Positions 14,202-23,612 are shown, counted from the first letter of the stretch. The stretch: DNA of 64,000 nt from Filimonas effusa (GCF_004118675.1 NZ_SDHZ01000001.1:2108001-2172000); one strand, 5' to 3'. The notes: generated by a model from the letters alone, not told the origin. Made by a program: numbers and translations.

Positions 14202-15785
14202 TTAATGTCCGTTAAAAATGATATACAAAATCAGGATCACAACTCCCAGCAGGGCAAAAAGCAGCTTTACCTGTTTGCTAACAGGTGGCATATCAGAGAT
14301 AGCTATATTATGCACGTTGGTCACAGGTGCCTTGTCGGTCAAAGACACAACGATAGCTACCACAAGCAGAACGGCAAAAATATAGAATGACAGCAACAGA
14401 TAATGCGGCCATGCAGGATATTTATCAGAAGGAAATGCAAATAAATAGAGAACTCCAACAAATAGGCTGAAAGCAGACCCGTAAGAAAGAATGCCATTTA
14501 CGGCTTTTCTGGTAGTACGCTTCCAGAAAACAGATAATAGGAATACAACAGATAACGGTGGTGCGATAAAGCCCAGTACCGACTGAAAAACGTCGAAAAG
14601 GTTCAAACCGCGAATGCTGTCAATTGCCAAAGCCACCAATACCGCAAACAAACAGCCGGCAGCAACGGTTAATCGCCCAACACGGATAATATCTTTATTC
14701 GTTGCGGAGGGATTGATCTTTTTTACATAAAGATCTGTAGCAAACACAGTGCTCAAAGCGTTCAACGAAGAGCCAATGGTACCCACCAGCACAGCTATCA
14801 GTACCACTATTACCAGTCCATTCATACCCGGCGGAAACAGACTGGTTACCATAGTCATATAAGCCAGATTAGGATCCTCCAGATTAGGGAAAAGGACAAA
14901 ACAGATAATACCCGGTAATATAAAAAGCGGCAATGCCAGCACCTTCAGCCATCCTATAAAATTCACTCCCAACTGTCCCTGCTTCAGATTTTTTGCTCCA
15001 AGTACAGATTGTACCATAGCCTGGTCAGTACAAAAGAACGCGATAGCTGAAACAGGATAACCCAGTAATAAAGCCGGCCATGGATATTTGGGATCGCTCG
15101 CCGGCTGCACCAGGTTCCAGAAATTTGAAGGTACCCTATGATACAAAGCAGTAATACCCCCAACCTTCTGAAGGCCCAGATAAGACAATATCAATGAAAC
15201 GACAATCAAAAGGATCATTTGAAAAACATTCACTTTGGCGATAGCTTTCAATCCGCCTGCAAAAGTAAAAGCACCTGCAAAAGCCACCAATACAATGACG
15301 GACTGCCACATAGGAATACCTAGTATTTGCCTGGCCAACACACCTCCCGCAAATAGCCCAAGCGACAACCAGGAAATCAATATCTTAATAAGTGCGTACC
15401 AGGCGAGAATGTTCTGCGTACTACCGCCATACCGCTTTCCCATAAATTCAGGCATCGTCGTTACCCGTGAAGCGATATAGCGCGGCGCAAACACCACCGC
15501 CAGCAATAACAGGAATACGAACGCATACCATTCAAAATTGCCCGCTACAATTCCTGTGCTATAACCTATACTGGCAAAAGCCAGCAAAGAAGATGGCCCC
15601 ACATTCGTGCCCCACATGTTAAAGCCGATATTATACCAGTTTAACGAACTGCCCGCTAAAAACAGGTTTCCTTCTTGTTTTCTTTTACCAAAACTGGCGC
15701 TGTAACCTATCATCAATAACAATAACAGGTAAAGACCAATAATCAGGAAATCAATGGCATAAAGCTTATCGTAGATAGTATTCAT
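14202..15785 (-). CDS. Sodium:solute symporter (SSS family), sugar importer
   Basis: 527 aa, about 13-14 transmembrane helices, no cleaved signal. It begins with a DFLIIGLYLLLLLMIGY helix and carries the GNLFLAGSSLNWYNIGFNMWGTNVGPSSL segment (split here as GNLFLAGSSL then NWYNIGFNMWG) typical of SGLT-like transporters in Bacteroidota PULs. It should import a monosaccharide released in the periplasm, with sodium. Rhamnose, galactose or arabinose fit the neighbours, and the sequence alone does not choose. It sits between a cytosolic oxidoreductase gene and a GH78-like gene, tightly packed (30 bp and 1 bp). Confidence 0.9.
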   Translation of the reverse strand: MNTIYDKLYAIDFLIIGLYLLLLLMIGYSASFGKRKQEGNLFLAGSSLNWYNIGFNMWGTNVGPSSLLAFASIGYSTGIVAGNFEWYAFVFLLLLAVVFAPRYIASRVTTMPEFMGKRYGGSTQNILAWYALIKILISWLSLGLFAGGVLARQILGIPMWQSVIVLVAFAGAFTFAGGLKAIAKVNVFQMILLIVVSLILSYLGLQKVGGITALYHRVPSNFWNLVQPASDPKYPWPALLLGYPVSAIAFFCTDQAMVQSVLGAKNLKQGQLGVNFIGWLKVLALPLFILPGIICFVLFPNLEDPNLAYMTMVTSLFPPGMNGLVIVVLIAVLVGTIGSSLNALSTVFATDLYVKKINPSATNKDIIRVGRLTVAAGCLFAVLVALAIDSIRGLNLFDVFQSVLGFIAPPLSVVFLLSVFWKRTTRKAVNGILSYGSAFSLFVGVLYLFAFPSDKYPAWPHYLLLSFYIFAVLLVVAIVVSLTDKAPVTNVHNIAISDMPPVSKQVKLLFALLGVVILILYIIFNGH

Positions 15786-15815
15786 TAGGGCAAACTTTGG
15801 GATTGGAATAATTAA

Positions 15816-16880
15816 CTATAGTCCGTATACATCTAATATCTCTTTTATTTTAACAGGAACCCTTGTTTTAAGACTTTTATCCATAGCCTGTAATAATGCT
15901 ACAGTACCTATGCCTTCACGGATATCGGGGTAAGCAACCCAATCCTGCTCTATGCTATCCGCAAAATATTCCAGGTAATTTTGATATTCCCCTGCATGGT
16001 GACTCTGTCCTTCAAAACGGAAATAGTGCTTGAGTGTTGCATCTCCCCAGGTAATAATTTTTTCTTCGCCTGCACTGGTTGTAACAGCATAACGCAATTC
16101 ATGATAATCTGCCTGGCTGGCGCCTTCTGTTCCACGCAGAATGCAACTCATGCCGCTTTCGCGTGAGGCTGGCTGTATAGGACCTGTATAGGCACCACTT
16201 ACTCTCGCTATTCTTCCATCTGTCGCCCTGAATATGAAATGCATGGTATCTTCATTTCTTAAACCAGCCTTCAGGCCATTGGAACTGATCATCCCATACC
16301 CCATTACCTCTTCAATATCTGGCAAATACCAGCGTATAAAATCAACAGGATGGCTAAGCCCCCCGTAAAGCCATTTGAAAGAATCCTCTAAAGCCCATTT
16401 CTTCTCGAGAAACCAGCGATGATCTGCATTGTAGTGACTTTCCACTGTGATTAGTTCACCTATGACACCAGCGCTGAAATCAGCTCTTTGCTTCTTATAT
16501 GGCTCAAAAAAACGAGAGCTTTGACCTACAAAAACCTTTTTCCCGGTTCGCGCTGCTAACTCAAGCAATTCTGCTGCATCCGCCAGATTATCAATAAACG
16601 GCTTTGTGCATACAACATGTTTGTTATGTAGCAAAGCCTGCTTTATATGACTGGCATGCAAATGATCCGGCGTATAAATAGCTATCACATCTATATCCTT
16701 ATCATCCAGCATCACCTGGTAATCTGTAGTATAATAAGGAAAATCAAACTCCTTAGCCCGCTGCTGACAAACTGTTTCATTACGATCGCAAACCAGTTTC
16801 AGCTTATACTTCTTACTGTTCAGCGCTGCCGACATGGTACTCCTGCCCTCTCCAAGTCCAAGTATTCCTATTGTAAGCAT
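15816..16880 (-). CDS. Gfo/Idh/MocA family oxidoreductase
   Basis: 354 aa, no signal peptide, so cytoplasmic. The N-terminal Rossmann fold shows GILGLGEGRS (residues 4-13) and the family's lysine motif in CTKPF, followed by the GFO/IDH C-terminal alpha/beta domain. These enzymes oxidise or reduce sugars or inositol-type substrates with NAD(P). In this operon, next to a symporter and a secreted rhamnose-mutarotase fusion, it could oxidise an imported sugar to a lactone; that is inference. A second, clearly different member is encoded at 52638-53717. Confidence 0.88.
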   Translation of the reverse strand: MLTIGILGLGEGRSTMSAALNSKKYKLKLVCDRNETVCQQRAKEFDFPYYTTDYQVMLDDKDIDVIAIYTPDHLHASHIKQALLHNKHVVCTKPFIDNLADAAELLELAARTGKKVFVGQSSRFFEPYKKQRADFSAGVIGELITVESHYNADHRWFLEKKWALEDSFKWLYGGLSHPVDFIRWYLPDIEEVMGYGMISSNGLKAGLRNEDTMHFIFRATDGRIARVSGAYTGPIQPASRESGMSCILRGTEGASQADYHELRYAVTTSAGEEKIITWGDATLKHYFRFEGQSHHAGEYQNYLEYFADSIEQDWVAYPDIREGIGTVALLQAMDKSLKTRVPVKIKEILDVYGL

Positions 16881-16908
16881 AGCTCTCGTTTTATATTTAA
16901 TTTTATAA

Positions 16909-19446
16909 TTACTTAAATTCCACCCATACTTCTCCAGGCTGCGCCCCCTCTATACCTTGCTGGTATTGCTTCATTCTTTCATTCCATTCCACAACCTTAG
17001 GATTGTTAAGGGTTGTTTTCGGATTGAGATTGTCCAGCTTCTCCCCCTTAGGAATACTGATTACCAGCATTAACTGGCGACCGCTTTTATACACTAATAA
17101 CTGCTGAAATCCCGCTCTGCAAAATCCACTGGCTACTTCAGGCCATTTTTGAAACTGGCTGGTGTGATCATCCAGATACTGCTGCTGTAAAACAGGTTCA
17201 GCAGTAAGGTTAGCAGTTAAAATAGAATGATCCCATTCGGTGACAATACCTAAACTATCGCAACGACGCCTGTCAAAAACATATACAGGTTGATCATATA
17301 TTCTGATAGCAACACCAGGGAAAGCTTTTACCAGCTTTTCCTTTAGTAGCTGCGTGTCTTTTATCACATCAAAAAATACACTATGATTCTTCCACTGACG
17401 CACAATATCAGTACGAAGCGATTGATGCGCCAGAAATACCTTTAAATCGCTTATAGATACAGCGCCTTCTTTGACAGCCTGAAGTTCTACAACAACAGGC
17501 TTTTCAACAATAGCCCTTTGCTCTTCCGTCACAGAATGCGCATTTACCGGCCTCGCAGATGTAGGAGCTTTGTCTTTCAGAAGGTAATGATATGCCGGTT
17601 GCAGCCCCGCCATTCTTTTAACGCTATCAGCCACAGTAGGACCGTTATTTACCCATAGATTATTGGGACCATTCGCATTTTGAAGAAACTTTTCGGCAGG
17701 ACACCAGTTGTTTTTAACCGTATAATAAGAAGTTCCTTCATCACAATATAAATAAAACCAATGAACAGGAATATGAGCGTAGGGGGCCTTATAAATGCTG
17801 TCAACATAGTTGTCCATAATAACTGAACCAGGCTGCGCCGATAAGGTATATACTGCTGCTACGTCATACATATGTTTGGCATAATGATGAATTTTGTTAG
17901 ACAGTACCTTGTTGTTACGCATTACATTAATAGCCTTGGTCCATCCCCATCCAACGCTGATGCCCGAATAGGCTACTTCATTCACTTCATTATGTGCAAT
18001 TGTCACATCTTTCACAAAACCAGCACTGATCCCCAGTGTCCCCCAATCTTCATTGGTAACATCAGTTACCAGGTTATTGCATATTTGGGTAAAGCTCGAA
18101 ACCTCTCTTTCATCCTGAGGCTGATATGGCAAATGCGCTTCAAAGGCTTCATCGGAAAATACACCCAACTGAATCCCTGAACCACCAATATCACGGAAAA
18201 GATTACCAGTTATGGAATCGTAGTGATTACCTCTTTTATAATCAAGCCCGGTCGAAGCCATATGTTCAAACCTGCAACCTGTAAATCCTGTATGCGAAGT
18301 GAAAATTGCTTCCACCGCAGCCGCAGGTCTTCCTACCCAGGCCTGATTCTCCAATCCTCTTTTCTCCGGCGTACCTGGAACTTTAAGCTTGTAGGCATCT
18401 ATAAGATACATACCACTTTGTAATGGCACATGGCCCTTTTGAGAAGGGCGCAGCCAACCGGTATGTTGAAAGGAAATTCCTTTGAAAAAGATATTCGATA
18501 CCGGCTTGTCTATTGTACCCTGCATGGTAACTAAAGTCTCCAGTACAGGAGCAACCACCGCAGCATCCGCCATATTTTCTCCCTTCCGTGGCCAATAGTA
18601 TAACTTCTGCCCTTTCACATCTAAAAACCATTCGCCGGGCTCATCCAGAAATGCAATTGAATTGGTAAGATAAAAAGCAGAGTTACCGGACTCTTTCGAC
18701 TGCCATGGTGCCGGCCATGGATGTTCAGACTGAACTTTACTTTCTGGCTGATGAAAGGTTAGCAATGTACTATCGCCATGTACTTCAGCCTTTTTAATAC
18801 GCAGGTTTGCGATTGCCCACCATTGATGAATAAACATTTCCATTCCGTTCTGCCCGGCAAAATTGGCAACAGGCGGAGTAGGAATCCAGCACTGTTCCGT
18901 TTTATGATTCCATGATAAAATGCGGCTCATGGTATCTCCATTACAGTCTTTTGCCCGGATTGCCTTTTGATTATTCACCCAAACCTGCCTGAAATTCAAT
19001 AATTCATTGCCCACTTCAGGAACATCGGTCATCCATACATTTTTTCTTGCAACCGCATTAAGCGTCTTCACCCCCGTTGCACGCTGCCATCCTTTCAATT
19101 GAATACCACCGCTAAAAACGGGTTGTTCACCAGAAGCAGCTTCTATAATAGTTGGGCAGTCAGGTGTTCCCGCATCTTCCGGACGAATAAACACAGGCTC
19201 GTATAAATAATAAGTGCCTTGTTTTACTATAATATGGATACCTCCCGCAATACAAGGATCTTTTAACCTCCTTAGTTCTCTTGCCTGCCTTAATGCTCCC
19301 TGCAAAGTAGCTTTGGGCTGTATAGCAGATCCTATGTTACGATCGTCTCCCGACACAGAAACATAGATATCCGCCGCCATTGCCTGCTGCACAAACAGAA
19401 AACAACTGATCATTACCAACCTGGAATATACCTTTGTTCCTCTCAT
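16909..19446 (-). CDS. Secreted right-handed beta-helix protein fused to an L-rhamnose mutarotase domain
   Basis: 845 aa. A signal peptide (cut after AMA, residue 24) precedes an N-terminal DUF1565-like start (DIYVSVSGDDRNIGS) and a parallel beta-helix (about 60-600) as in pectate-lyase-like proteins. The C-terminal about 195 residues contain a ferredoxin-like segment (about 651-735) and then an L-rhamnose mutarotase (RhaM, PF05336-like) domain (about 740-845). In it Tyr757 and His761 keep the Y-x3-H spacing of the E. coli RhaM active site, followed by WPEV. RhaM is normally a free cytoplasmic enzyme; here it is exported with a putative polysaccharide-active helix. The helix could be a lyase or glycosidase acting on rhamnose-containing glycan; its reaction is unknown. 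Its start overlaps the stop of the previous gene by one base. Confidence 0.8.
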   Translation of the reverse strand: MRGTKVYSRLVMISCFLFVQQAMAADIYVSVSGDDRNIGSAIQPKATLQGALRQARELRRLKDPCIAGGIHIIVKQGTYYLYEPVFIRPEDAGTPDCPTIIEAASGEQPVFSGGIQLKGWQRATGVKTLNAVARKNVWMTDVPEVGNELLNFRQVWVNNQKAIRAKDCNGDTMSRILSWNHKTEQCWIPTPPVANFAGQNGMEMFIHQWWAIANLRIKKAEVHGDSTLLTFHQPESKVQSEHPWPAPWQSKESGNSAFYLTNSIAFLDEPGEWFLDVKGQKLYYWPRKGENMADAAVVAPVLETLVTMQGTIDKPVSNIFFKGISFQHTGWLRPSQKGHVPLQSGMYLIDAYKLKVPGTPEKRGLENQAWVGRPAAAVEAIFTSHTGFTGCRFEHMASTGLDYKRGNHYDSITGNLFRDIGGSGIQLGVFSDEAFEAHLPYQPQDEREVSSFTQICNNLVTDVTNEDWGTLGISAGFVKDVTIAHNEVNEVAYSGISVGWGWTKAINVMRNNKVLSNKIHHYAKHMYDVAAVYTLSAQPGSVIMDNYVDSIYKAPYAHIPVHWFYLYCDEGTSYYTVKNNWCPAEKFLQNANGPNNLWVNNGPTVADSVKRMAGLQPAYHYLLKDKAPTSARPVNAHSVTEEQRAIVEKPVVVELQAVKEGAVSISDLKVFLAHQSLRTDIVRQWKNHSVFFDVIKDTQLLKEKLVKAFPGVAIRIYDQPVYVFDRRRCDSLGIVTEWDHSILTANLTAEPVLQQQYLDDHTSQFQKWPEVASGFCRAGFQQLLVYKSGRQLMLVISIPKGEKLDNLNPKTTLNNPKVVEWNERMKQYQQGIEGAQPGEVWVEFK

Positions 19447-20312
19447 TATTTATCCTTTCCGGTTTGAAAAACTGATTTAAGAAAAGCGGTGTTCGCACCA
19501 TAGTTCCACTTAACATTTGTAGGCTGCGTTGCATCCCTGGAACGTTCAATCACCAGCCAGCCGCTCCATTTCATTTTGTCAAGAACCTTTTTCACCTTTC
19601 TCATATCTATCTGTGGATCCTTCTCCAGCCAAACACTGTCTTTATTGCTGGCATGGATCATACAAATACGTTTCTTTCCAAGTATTTTCAGTTCCTTGTA
19701 TAAATCACGTCCCTCCTTCAGCGGGTCAGAGAAATTAAAATAGATCTGTATAGCAGGAGAATTGATTTCCTTCAGCAGTTTCACCTCTTCTTTAGCAGTC
19801 AAAGCCGTTTCTATACCTATGATAACTCCGGCTTCTTCTGCCATTTTACCAGCCACTTTTAACCTGGCAACTACAGAATCTCTTATTTCAGGATTTTTCT
19901 TTAAATCACACTGAACTCCTAAAGGCAGAAAAGCGACTCCAATCTTCATCTTTTTCATCGTACTGATACAATCCTCTATAGATTTTCTGTATTCAGTACG
20001 GTTGCAAAACGACTGGGCATAATAACCTGTCATTGCAAGAGAAAAAAGTTCAATATTCATCTCCTTTGCTTTTGCCATAAACTGTTCTCTGACCGAATCT
20101 ACTGCTAGCTTACTGTCAAAGGTGGGACGGTTGCCTAACCCTCCCATATCCACCTCCAGGCCATTAGCCCCCAGTTCACTGGCCAATGTTATGGCGCTCA
20201 GCTTCTGACGCTTCAACAACATAAGATCTATGAGCCCTATTTTGTATTGCTGAGCTTCCGCCCCCAGGGCCATCAAAAGCACTAAGACAACTATATTACA
20301 CTTCCTCTTCAT
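19446..20312 (-). CDS. Periplasmic xylose-isomerase-like TIM-barrel protein
   Basis: 288 aa from the ATG at 20312, which starts a signal peptide (MKRKCNIVVLVLLMALGAEAQ). The rest is an AP-endonuclease-2/xylose-isomerase-like TIM barrel: GLEVDMGG strand, IGIETAL with a metal-ligand Glu, CMIHASNKDS and a final LVIERSRD with Glu. These are the usual metal-binding positions of sugar isomerase/epimerases. Because it is exported, it would act on sugars in the periplasm. No specific substrate can be named. It is translationally coupled to the beta-helix/mutarotase fusion gene (1-bp overlap). Confidence 0.75.
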   Translation of the reverse strand: MKRKCNIVVLVLLMALGAEAQQYKIGLIDLMLLKRQKLSAITLASELGANGLEVDMGGLGNRPTFDSKLAVDSVREQFMAKAKEMNIELFSLAMTGYYAQSFCNRTEYRKSIEDCISTMKKMKIGVAFLPLGVQCDLKKNPEIRDSVVARLKVAGKMAEEAGVIIGIETALTAKEEVKLLKEINSPAIQIYFNFSDPLKEGRDLYKELKILGKKRICMIHASNKDSVWLEKDPQIDMRKVKKVLDKMKWSGWLVIERSRDATQPTNVKWNYGANTAFLKSVFQTGKDK

Positions 20313-20317
20313 TTCAT

Positions 20318-21733
20318 TTATTTTTTGCTGGTTCTGGCAGCCTGCCAAACCTTCTCTAACTTTTCAAATCCATGTATCGCATACACAGGCAACTTTTCGC
20401 CTTTATCACCAAAAACATACATCGACGGCTCTTTTTCTATTGTAATCCTGGATTCGTCCAGGTTACCGGCAGCATCATACATTGCTTTTTTGTTGAGCGA
20501 TAGGTTTCTGATCATAAAATCGTAAACCGCTTTACGCTTATTTATTCCAAAGTCATGTCCCTCTTCAGGCAAATGCACATTTTCAACATTTCCGGATTTA
20601 CCATAGTAACCATATACCTTTTGCAGGTAAGGCAAATCATGCTCCGGTGTTCTATCCGTCCAGTCTTTACCATCGCTCACAAGCAATTGCGGACGTGGTG
20701 CAGCCATTGCGGCAATCTCCACATTATCGGTCCGGTTACCGCATGCATGAATGGGCATTCCGCTTTCGCAAGGACAGCCACCGTAGAAATAAGAGCTGAT
20801 AGCTACTACGGGAGCGCTCACCTTTATACGATCATCCAATGCCGTCATTAAAACAGTATGACTTCCGGCACCAGACCCGCCGGTTATAGCTACCCTGCTG
20901 GTATCTGCATCTTTCAGCGAAAGAAGATAATCTAAAATACGGATAGAACCCAGCGCCTGAATGCTCATCGACAAGCTTCTGCGATGGTCTTTGCTATTGA
21001 ATTGCAACGTAGATTCCCCCCAGGCAAAAAGATCATAACTAAACGCCATTGCCCCCATACGCGCTAATGCCGCACAGCGCAACTGACAATCCGGACGGAA
21101 CCGTTGTCCGCCCCAATGCCCATCGGGATTGAGAATAACAGCAATCTTTCCCCTATAGCTTGCAGGCTTATATAACGAACCATTTACAAAAACACCAGGT
21201 AATATTTCAATTGCTATATTTTGTACGGTATACCCATCATATTTGCGCTCCTTTGTAACGATGGGCTTTGAAGCAGGAGCTTCAGGTAAAGGAGACAATT
21301 GTAATGCCTCAAAAAGGCAAGGCTTCAATAACGCTTTACGCTGCTCCCACTCAGTTACATTATGATACTGAGCCGCAATCCTGTCCAGCTCAGCCCATCC
21401 TTCTTCCACCGGCCAGCGATAATATTCATAATCACTTAGCTTGTATACCTTTTCTTTATCCTTTTTAGCCTTTAATTCCAGTGGTGACAATACCTTATCG
21501 AAAGTCTCCTCTACAGTAGGCCTGAAGCGCCAGTCGGCATAAGGCACCCAAAGACCTGCAACCTGCTCATCCTTATATTTGATGGTAACTCCAAACTGCT
21601 TTTCTATACGCATCAACACCTCTTTCAGTGGCCGTTTATAGGCACTATCCGATGTCTGGTATTGTGCGCTGGCACTGTATAATCCCAGCAGTAAGCAAAT
21701 ACTTAAAATGAATATGCTCCTATTCTTCTTCAT
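20318..21733 (-). CDS. STN-domain alpha/beta hydrolase, probable carbohydrate esterase
   Basis: 471 aa with signal peptide (cut near residue 24). Residues about 33-100 resemble the STN domain of secretins and TonB receptors (RPLKEVLMRIEKQFGV). The rest is an alpha/beta hydrolase: an oxyanion-loop HWGGQR near 207, nucleophile Ser287 in TGGSGAGSHT and the catalytic His in EEGHDFG. The S-flanking motif resembles bacterial acetylxylan-esterase-like proteins. It most likely removes acetyl or other esters from pectin in the periplasm. An STN domain on a secreted esterase is unusual and may bind peptidoglycan, membrane protein or glycan. It overlaps the preceding gene by 14 bp. Confidence 0.75.
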   Translation of the reverse strand: MKKNRSIFILSICLLLGLYSASAQYQTSDSAYKRPLKEVLMRIEKQFGVTIKYKDEQVAGLWVPYADWRFRPTVEETFDKVLSPLELKAKKDKEKVYKLSDYEYYRWPVEEGWAELDRIAAQYHNVTEWEQRKALLKPCLFEALQLSPLPEAPASKPIVTKERKYDGYTVQNIAIEILPGVFVNGSLYKPASYRGKIAVILNPDGHWGGQRFRPDCQLRCAALARMGAMAFSYDLFAWGESTLQFNSKDHRRSLSMSIQALGSIRILDYLLSLKDADTSRVAITGGSGAGSHTVLMTALDDRIKVSAPVVAISSYFYGGCPCESGMPIHACGNRTDNVEIAAMAAPRPQLLVSDGKDWTDRTPEHDLPYLQKVYGYYGKSGNVENVHLPEEGHDFGINKRKAVYDFMIRNLSLNKKAMYDAAGNLDESRITIEKEPSMYVFGDKGEKLPVYAIHGFEKLEKVWQAARTSKK

Positions 21734-22862
21734 TAGATGCTGCTGTTGTTTTTGTTATAAAACCTGGCCATTTTTCATTTTTAATACGTTTCAGTTTCAG
21801 CTTCGAAGGATCCACTTTCACATATTTTATTTTTTCTCTTCGCCATGTGTACACGAAATGAACCATCCCATCAGCAGACTGAATTACAGAAGGATAAGAG
21901 TACTGGCTGATAGGCGAATCTTCAAGGATCAAAGCAGCATACCATTTCTTTCCATCTTTGGAGATCGCTACATTCAAAGGCGTTCTTGCACCTTTACCAC
22001 GTGGCAAACTATCGGCTGGCTTAACGTGGTTATATACAATCAGCTGCCTGCCATCCCGTAAGGTCACCGCGTCGGTGCCTGAATTGTTATTAGGCAATCC
22101 TATGGGTGTTAAATCAGTCCACGTTTTACCGCCGTCAGTACTGTGGCTTTCTACTACACTTCTGTTCATGCTACGGCACAACACCTGCAATATTTTGCCC
22201 TTTTTGTATTTCAGCAAACTAGGTTGAATAGCATTGATACCGGAATCTTTGCCAATAGGACCTACTTTCCTCCAGGTTTTACCGTTGTCTGCCGTTACTT
22301 CAAAATGTACATTCCAGCCTTTACCTTCCGTACTGGATGGGCAGAACAATTCATTGCCTACTAAAACAGGCTTGTTCTTTATAGGACCTGAGAAACCTTC
22401 AGGCAAAGACTCTGGTTTGCTCCAGGTAGCACCCGCGTCTTTGGAACGCATTAACCAACCTTTCCAGTCAGAAGGTTTGGGGCCTATTTTATAAAACAGC
22501 AATAACTCACCACCGGGCACCTGGTACAAAACAGGGTTCCACGTAGGATAACGTAGACTATCGTTCTGAATACCATTTGCTACATTCACCGGCTCCTGCC
22601 ACTTGCCATTGATGTTACGGCTTACATAAATACACACATCCGGATTACGTTCACGCGTACCGCCAAAATATGCAGCAACTAATCCCTTGGGAGTTTCAGC
22701 GATCGTCGCCGAATGACACTGCGGATAAGGCGCTTTTTCATAAATAAATTCATCGGTAACAATACCAGCACGCCAGGCCTTCTCCTGTGCCTGAATACGA
22801 ACGGTAAATGCAGCTGTTAATGCTATCCAGAGACTGGCCGCTATTATTAATTTACGCTTCAC
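21720..22862 (-). CDS. Sialidase-fold (BNR/Asp-box) exo-acting enzyme
   Basis: 380 aa starting with GTG at 22862; an in-frame stop lies 10-12 bases upstream, so no earlier start is possible. It has a signal peptide cut near residue 25. The body is a six-bladed beta-propeller with Asp-box repeats SKDAGATW, TADNGKTW and STDGGKTW, and a degenerate SKDGKKW. Early motifs HSATIAETPKG and FGGTRERNPDV match the BNR proteins found widely in Bacteroidota pectin PULs and annotated as exo-alpha-sialidase. Plants lack sialic acid, so it more likely acts on another acidic or deoxy sugar such as those of rhamnogalacturonan. Substrate unproven. Confidence 0.75.
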   Translation of the reverse strand: MKRKLIIAASLWIALTAAFTVRIQAQEKAWRAGIVTDEFIYEKAPYPQCHSATIAETPKGLVAAYFGGTRERNPDVCIYVSRNINGKWQEPVNVANGIQNDSLRYPTWNPVLYQVPGGELLLFYKIGPKPSDWKGWLMRSKDAGATWSKPESLPEGFSGPIKNKPVLVGNELFCPSSTEGKGWNVHFEVTADNGKTWRKVGPIGKDSGINAIQPSLLKYKKGKILQVLCRSMNRSVVESHSTDGGKTWTDLTPIGLPNNNSGTDAVTLRDGRQLIVYNHVKPADSLPRGKGARTPLNVAISKDGKKWYAALILEDSPISQYSYPSVIQSADGMVHFVYTWRREKIKYVKVDPSKLKLKRIKNEKWPGFITKTTAASNEEE

Positions 22863-22881
22863 TATTATAGATTAATGATGG

Positions 22882-23583
22882 TTATTGTTTTTCTTTTAAC
22901 TTCTTTTCCGCCGCCTTGCTGGCTTTTACTTTATCAACATATGCTTTAAAAAGCGCTCTCCAGTCACGACCATGGGTATTCAGGTATTGCTCGCACTTGG
23001 TTTTATAGATTTCAAAAATGGCAGAGATCTGTTTCATGCTTTTGAAATCAATAGCCTGTTCACGCGCCTGTTCCAGGTTGGCAAGGATCACTTTTTCCTC
23101 CTCTGCCGTAAGGTCTGGAATAATGGCCTTATAGCCTTTGAGAGTGAAAGCTACCTTACCTATCGTATACTTATCTAGCACCAGCTTAACCTGTTCTTCT
23201 GTAAGATCTTTACGCAACCCGGTCATAAGATCATCATGAACAGATTTAGGCTTGGCCGAATTCGCAATGATCTGTCTGTCAAGATCGCTTAAAGGTTTTC
23301 CTGTTTCGGGATTGATCCCGGCAGGTACCGTTGAAGATGGATGTGTATTATTCCATTCCCTTACAGCTTTAAGATGCGTAAACACCACCTGCTTCAAACG
23401 AGCTTCTTTTACCGCATCATCCAACTGAAGAGATGTAATCCATTCTGTCGCTTTTGTCTCCAGTTCTGCATCAGCTGTCACTTGTGCAGCAGGAGCAGGC
23501 TTAGCTCCCTCCTGTGTATACCCGTTTATTGTTGTGGCAGCCGTAATCAAAGCAGCCAGACAGATCTTTTTAGCTATTTTCAT
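22882..23583 (-). CDS. DUF3826 secreted protein (copy 1)
   Basis: 233 aa with a signal peptide (cut near residue 23). The mature part is almost entirely alpha-helical and rich in Lys, Glu and Ala, with the DUF3826 hallmarks WITSLQLDD, HLKAVREWNN and a C-terminal GRDWRALFKAYVDKVK. The function is unknown. The family occurs next to pectin and rhamnogalacturonan PUL genes. A second copy is encoded at 47870-48532, directly before susC. It is placed between the sialidase-fold gene (19 bp) and a GH78 gene (29 bp). Confidence 0.85.
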   Translation of the reverse strand: MKIAKKICLAALITAATTINGYTQEGAKPAPAAQVTADAELETKATEWITSLQLDDAVKEARLKQVVFTHLKAVREWNNTHPSSTVPAGINPETGKPLSDLDRQIIANSAKPKSVHDDLMTGLRKDLTEEQVKLVLDKYTIGKVAFTLKGYKAIIPDLTAEEEKVILANLEQAREQAIDFKSMKQISAIFEIYKTKCEQYLNTHGRDWRALFKAYVDKVKASKAAEKKLKEKQ

Positions 23584-23612
23584 ATGCTTTTTCTTAATAT
23601 GGATCAGGTTAT

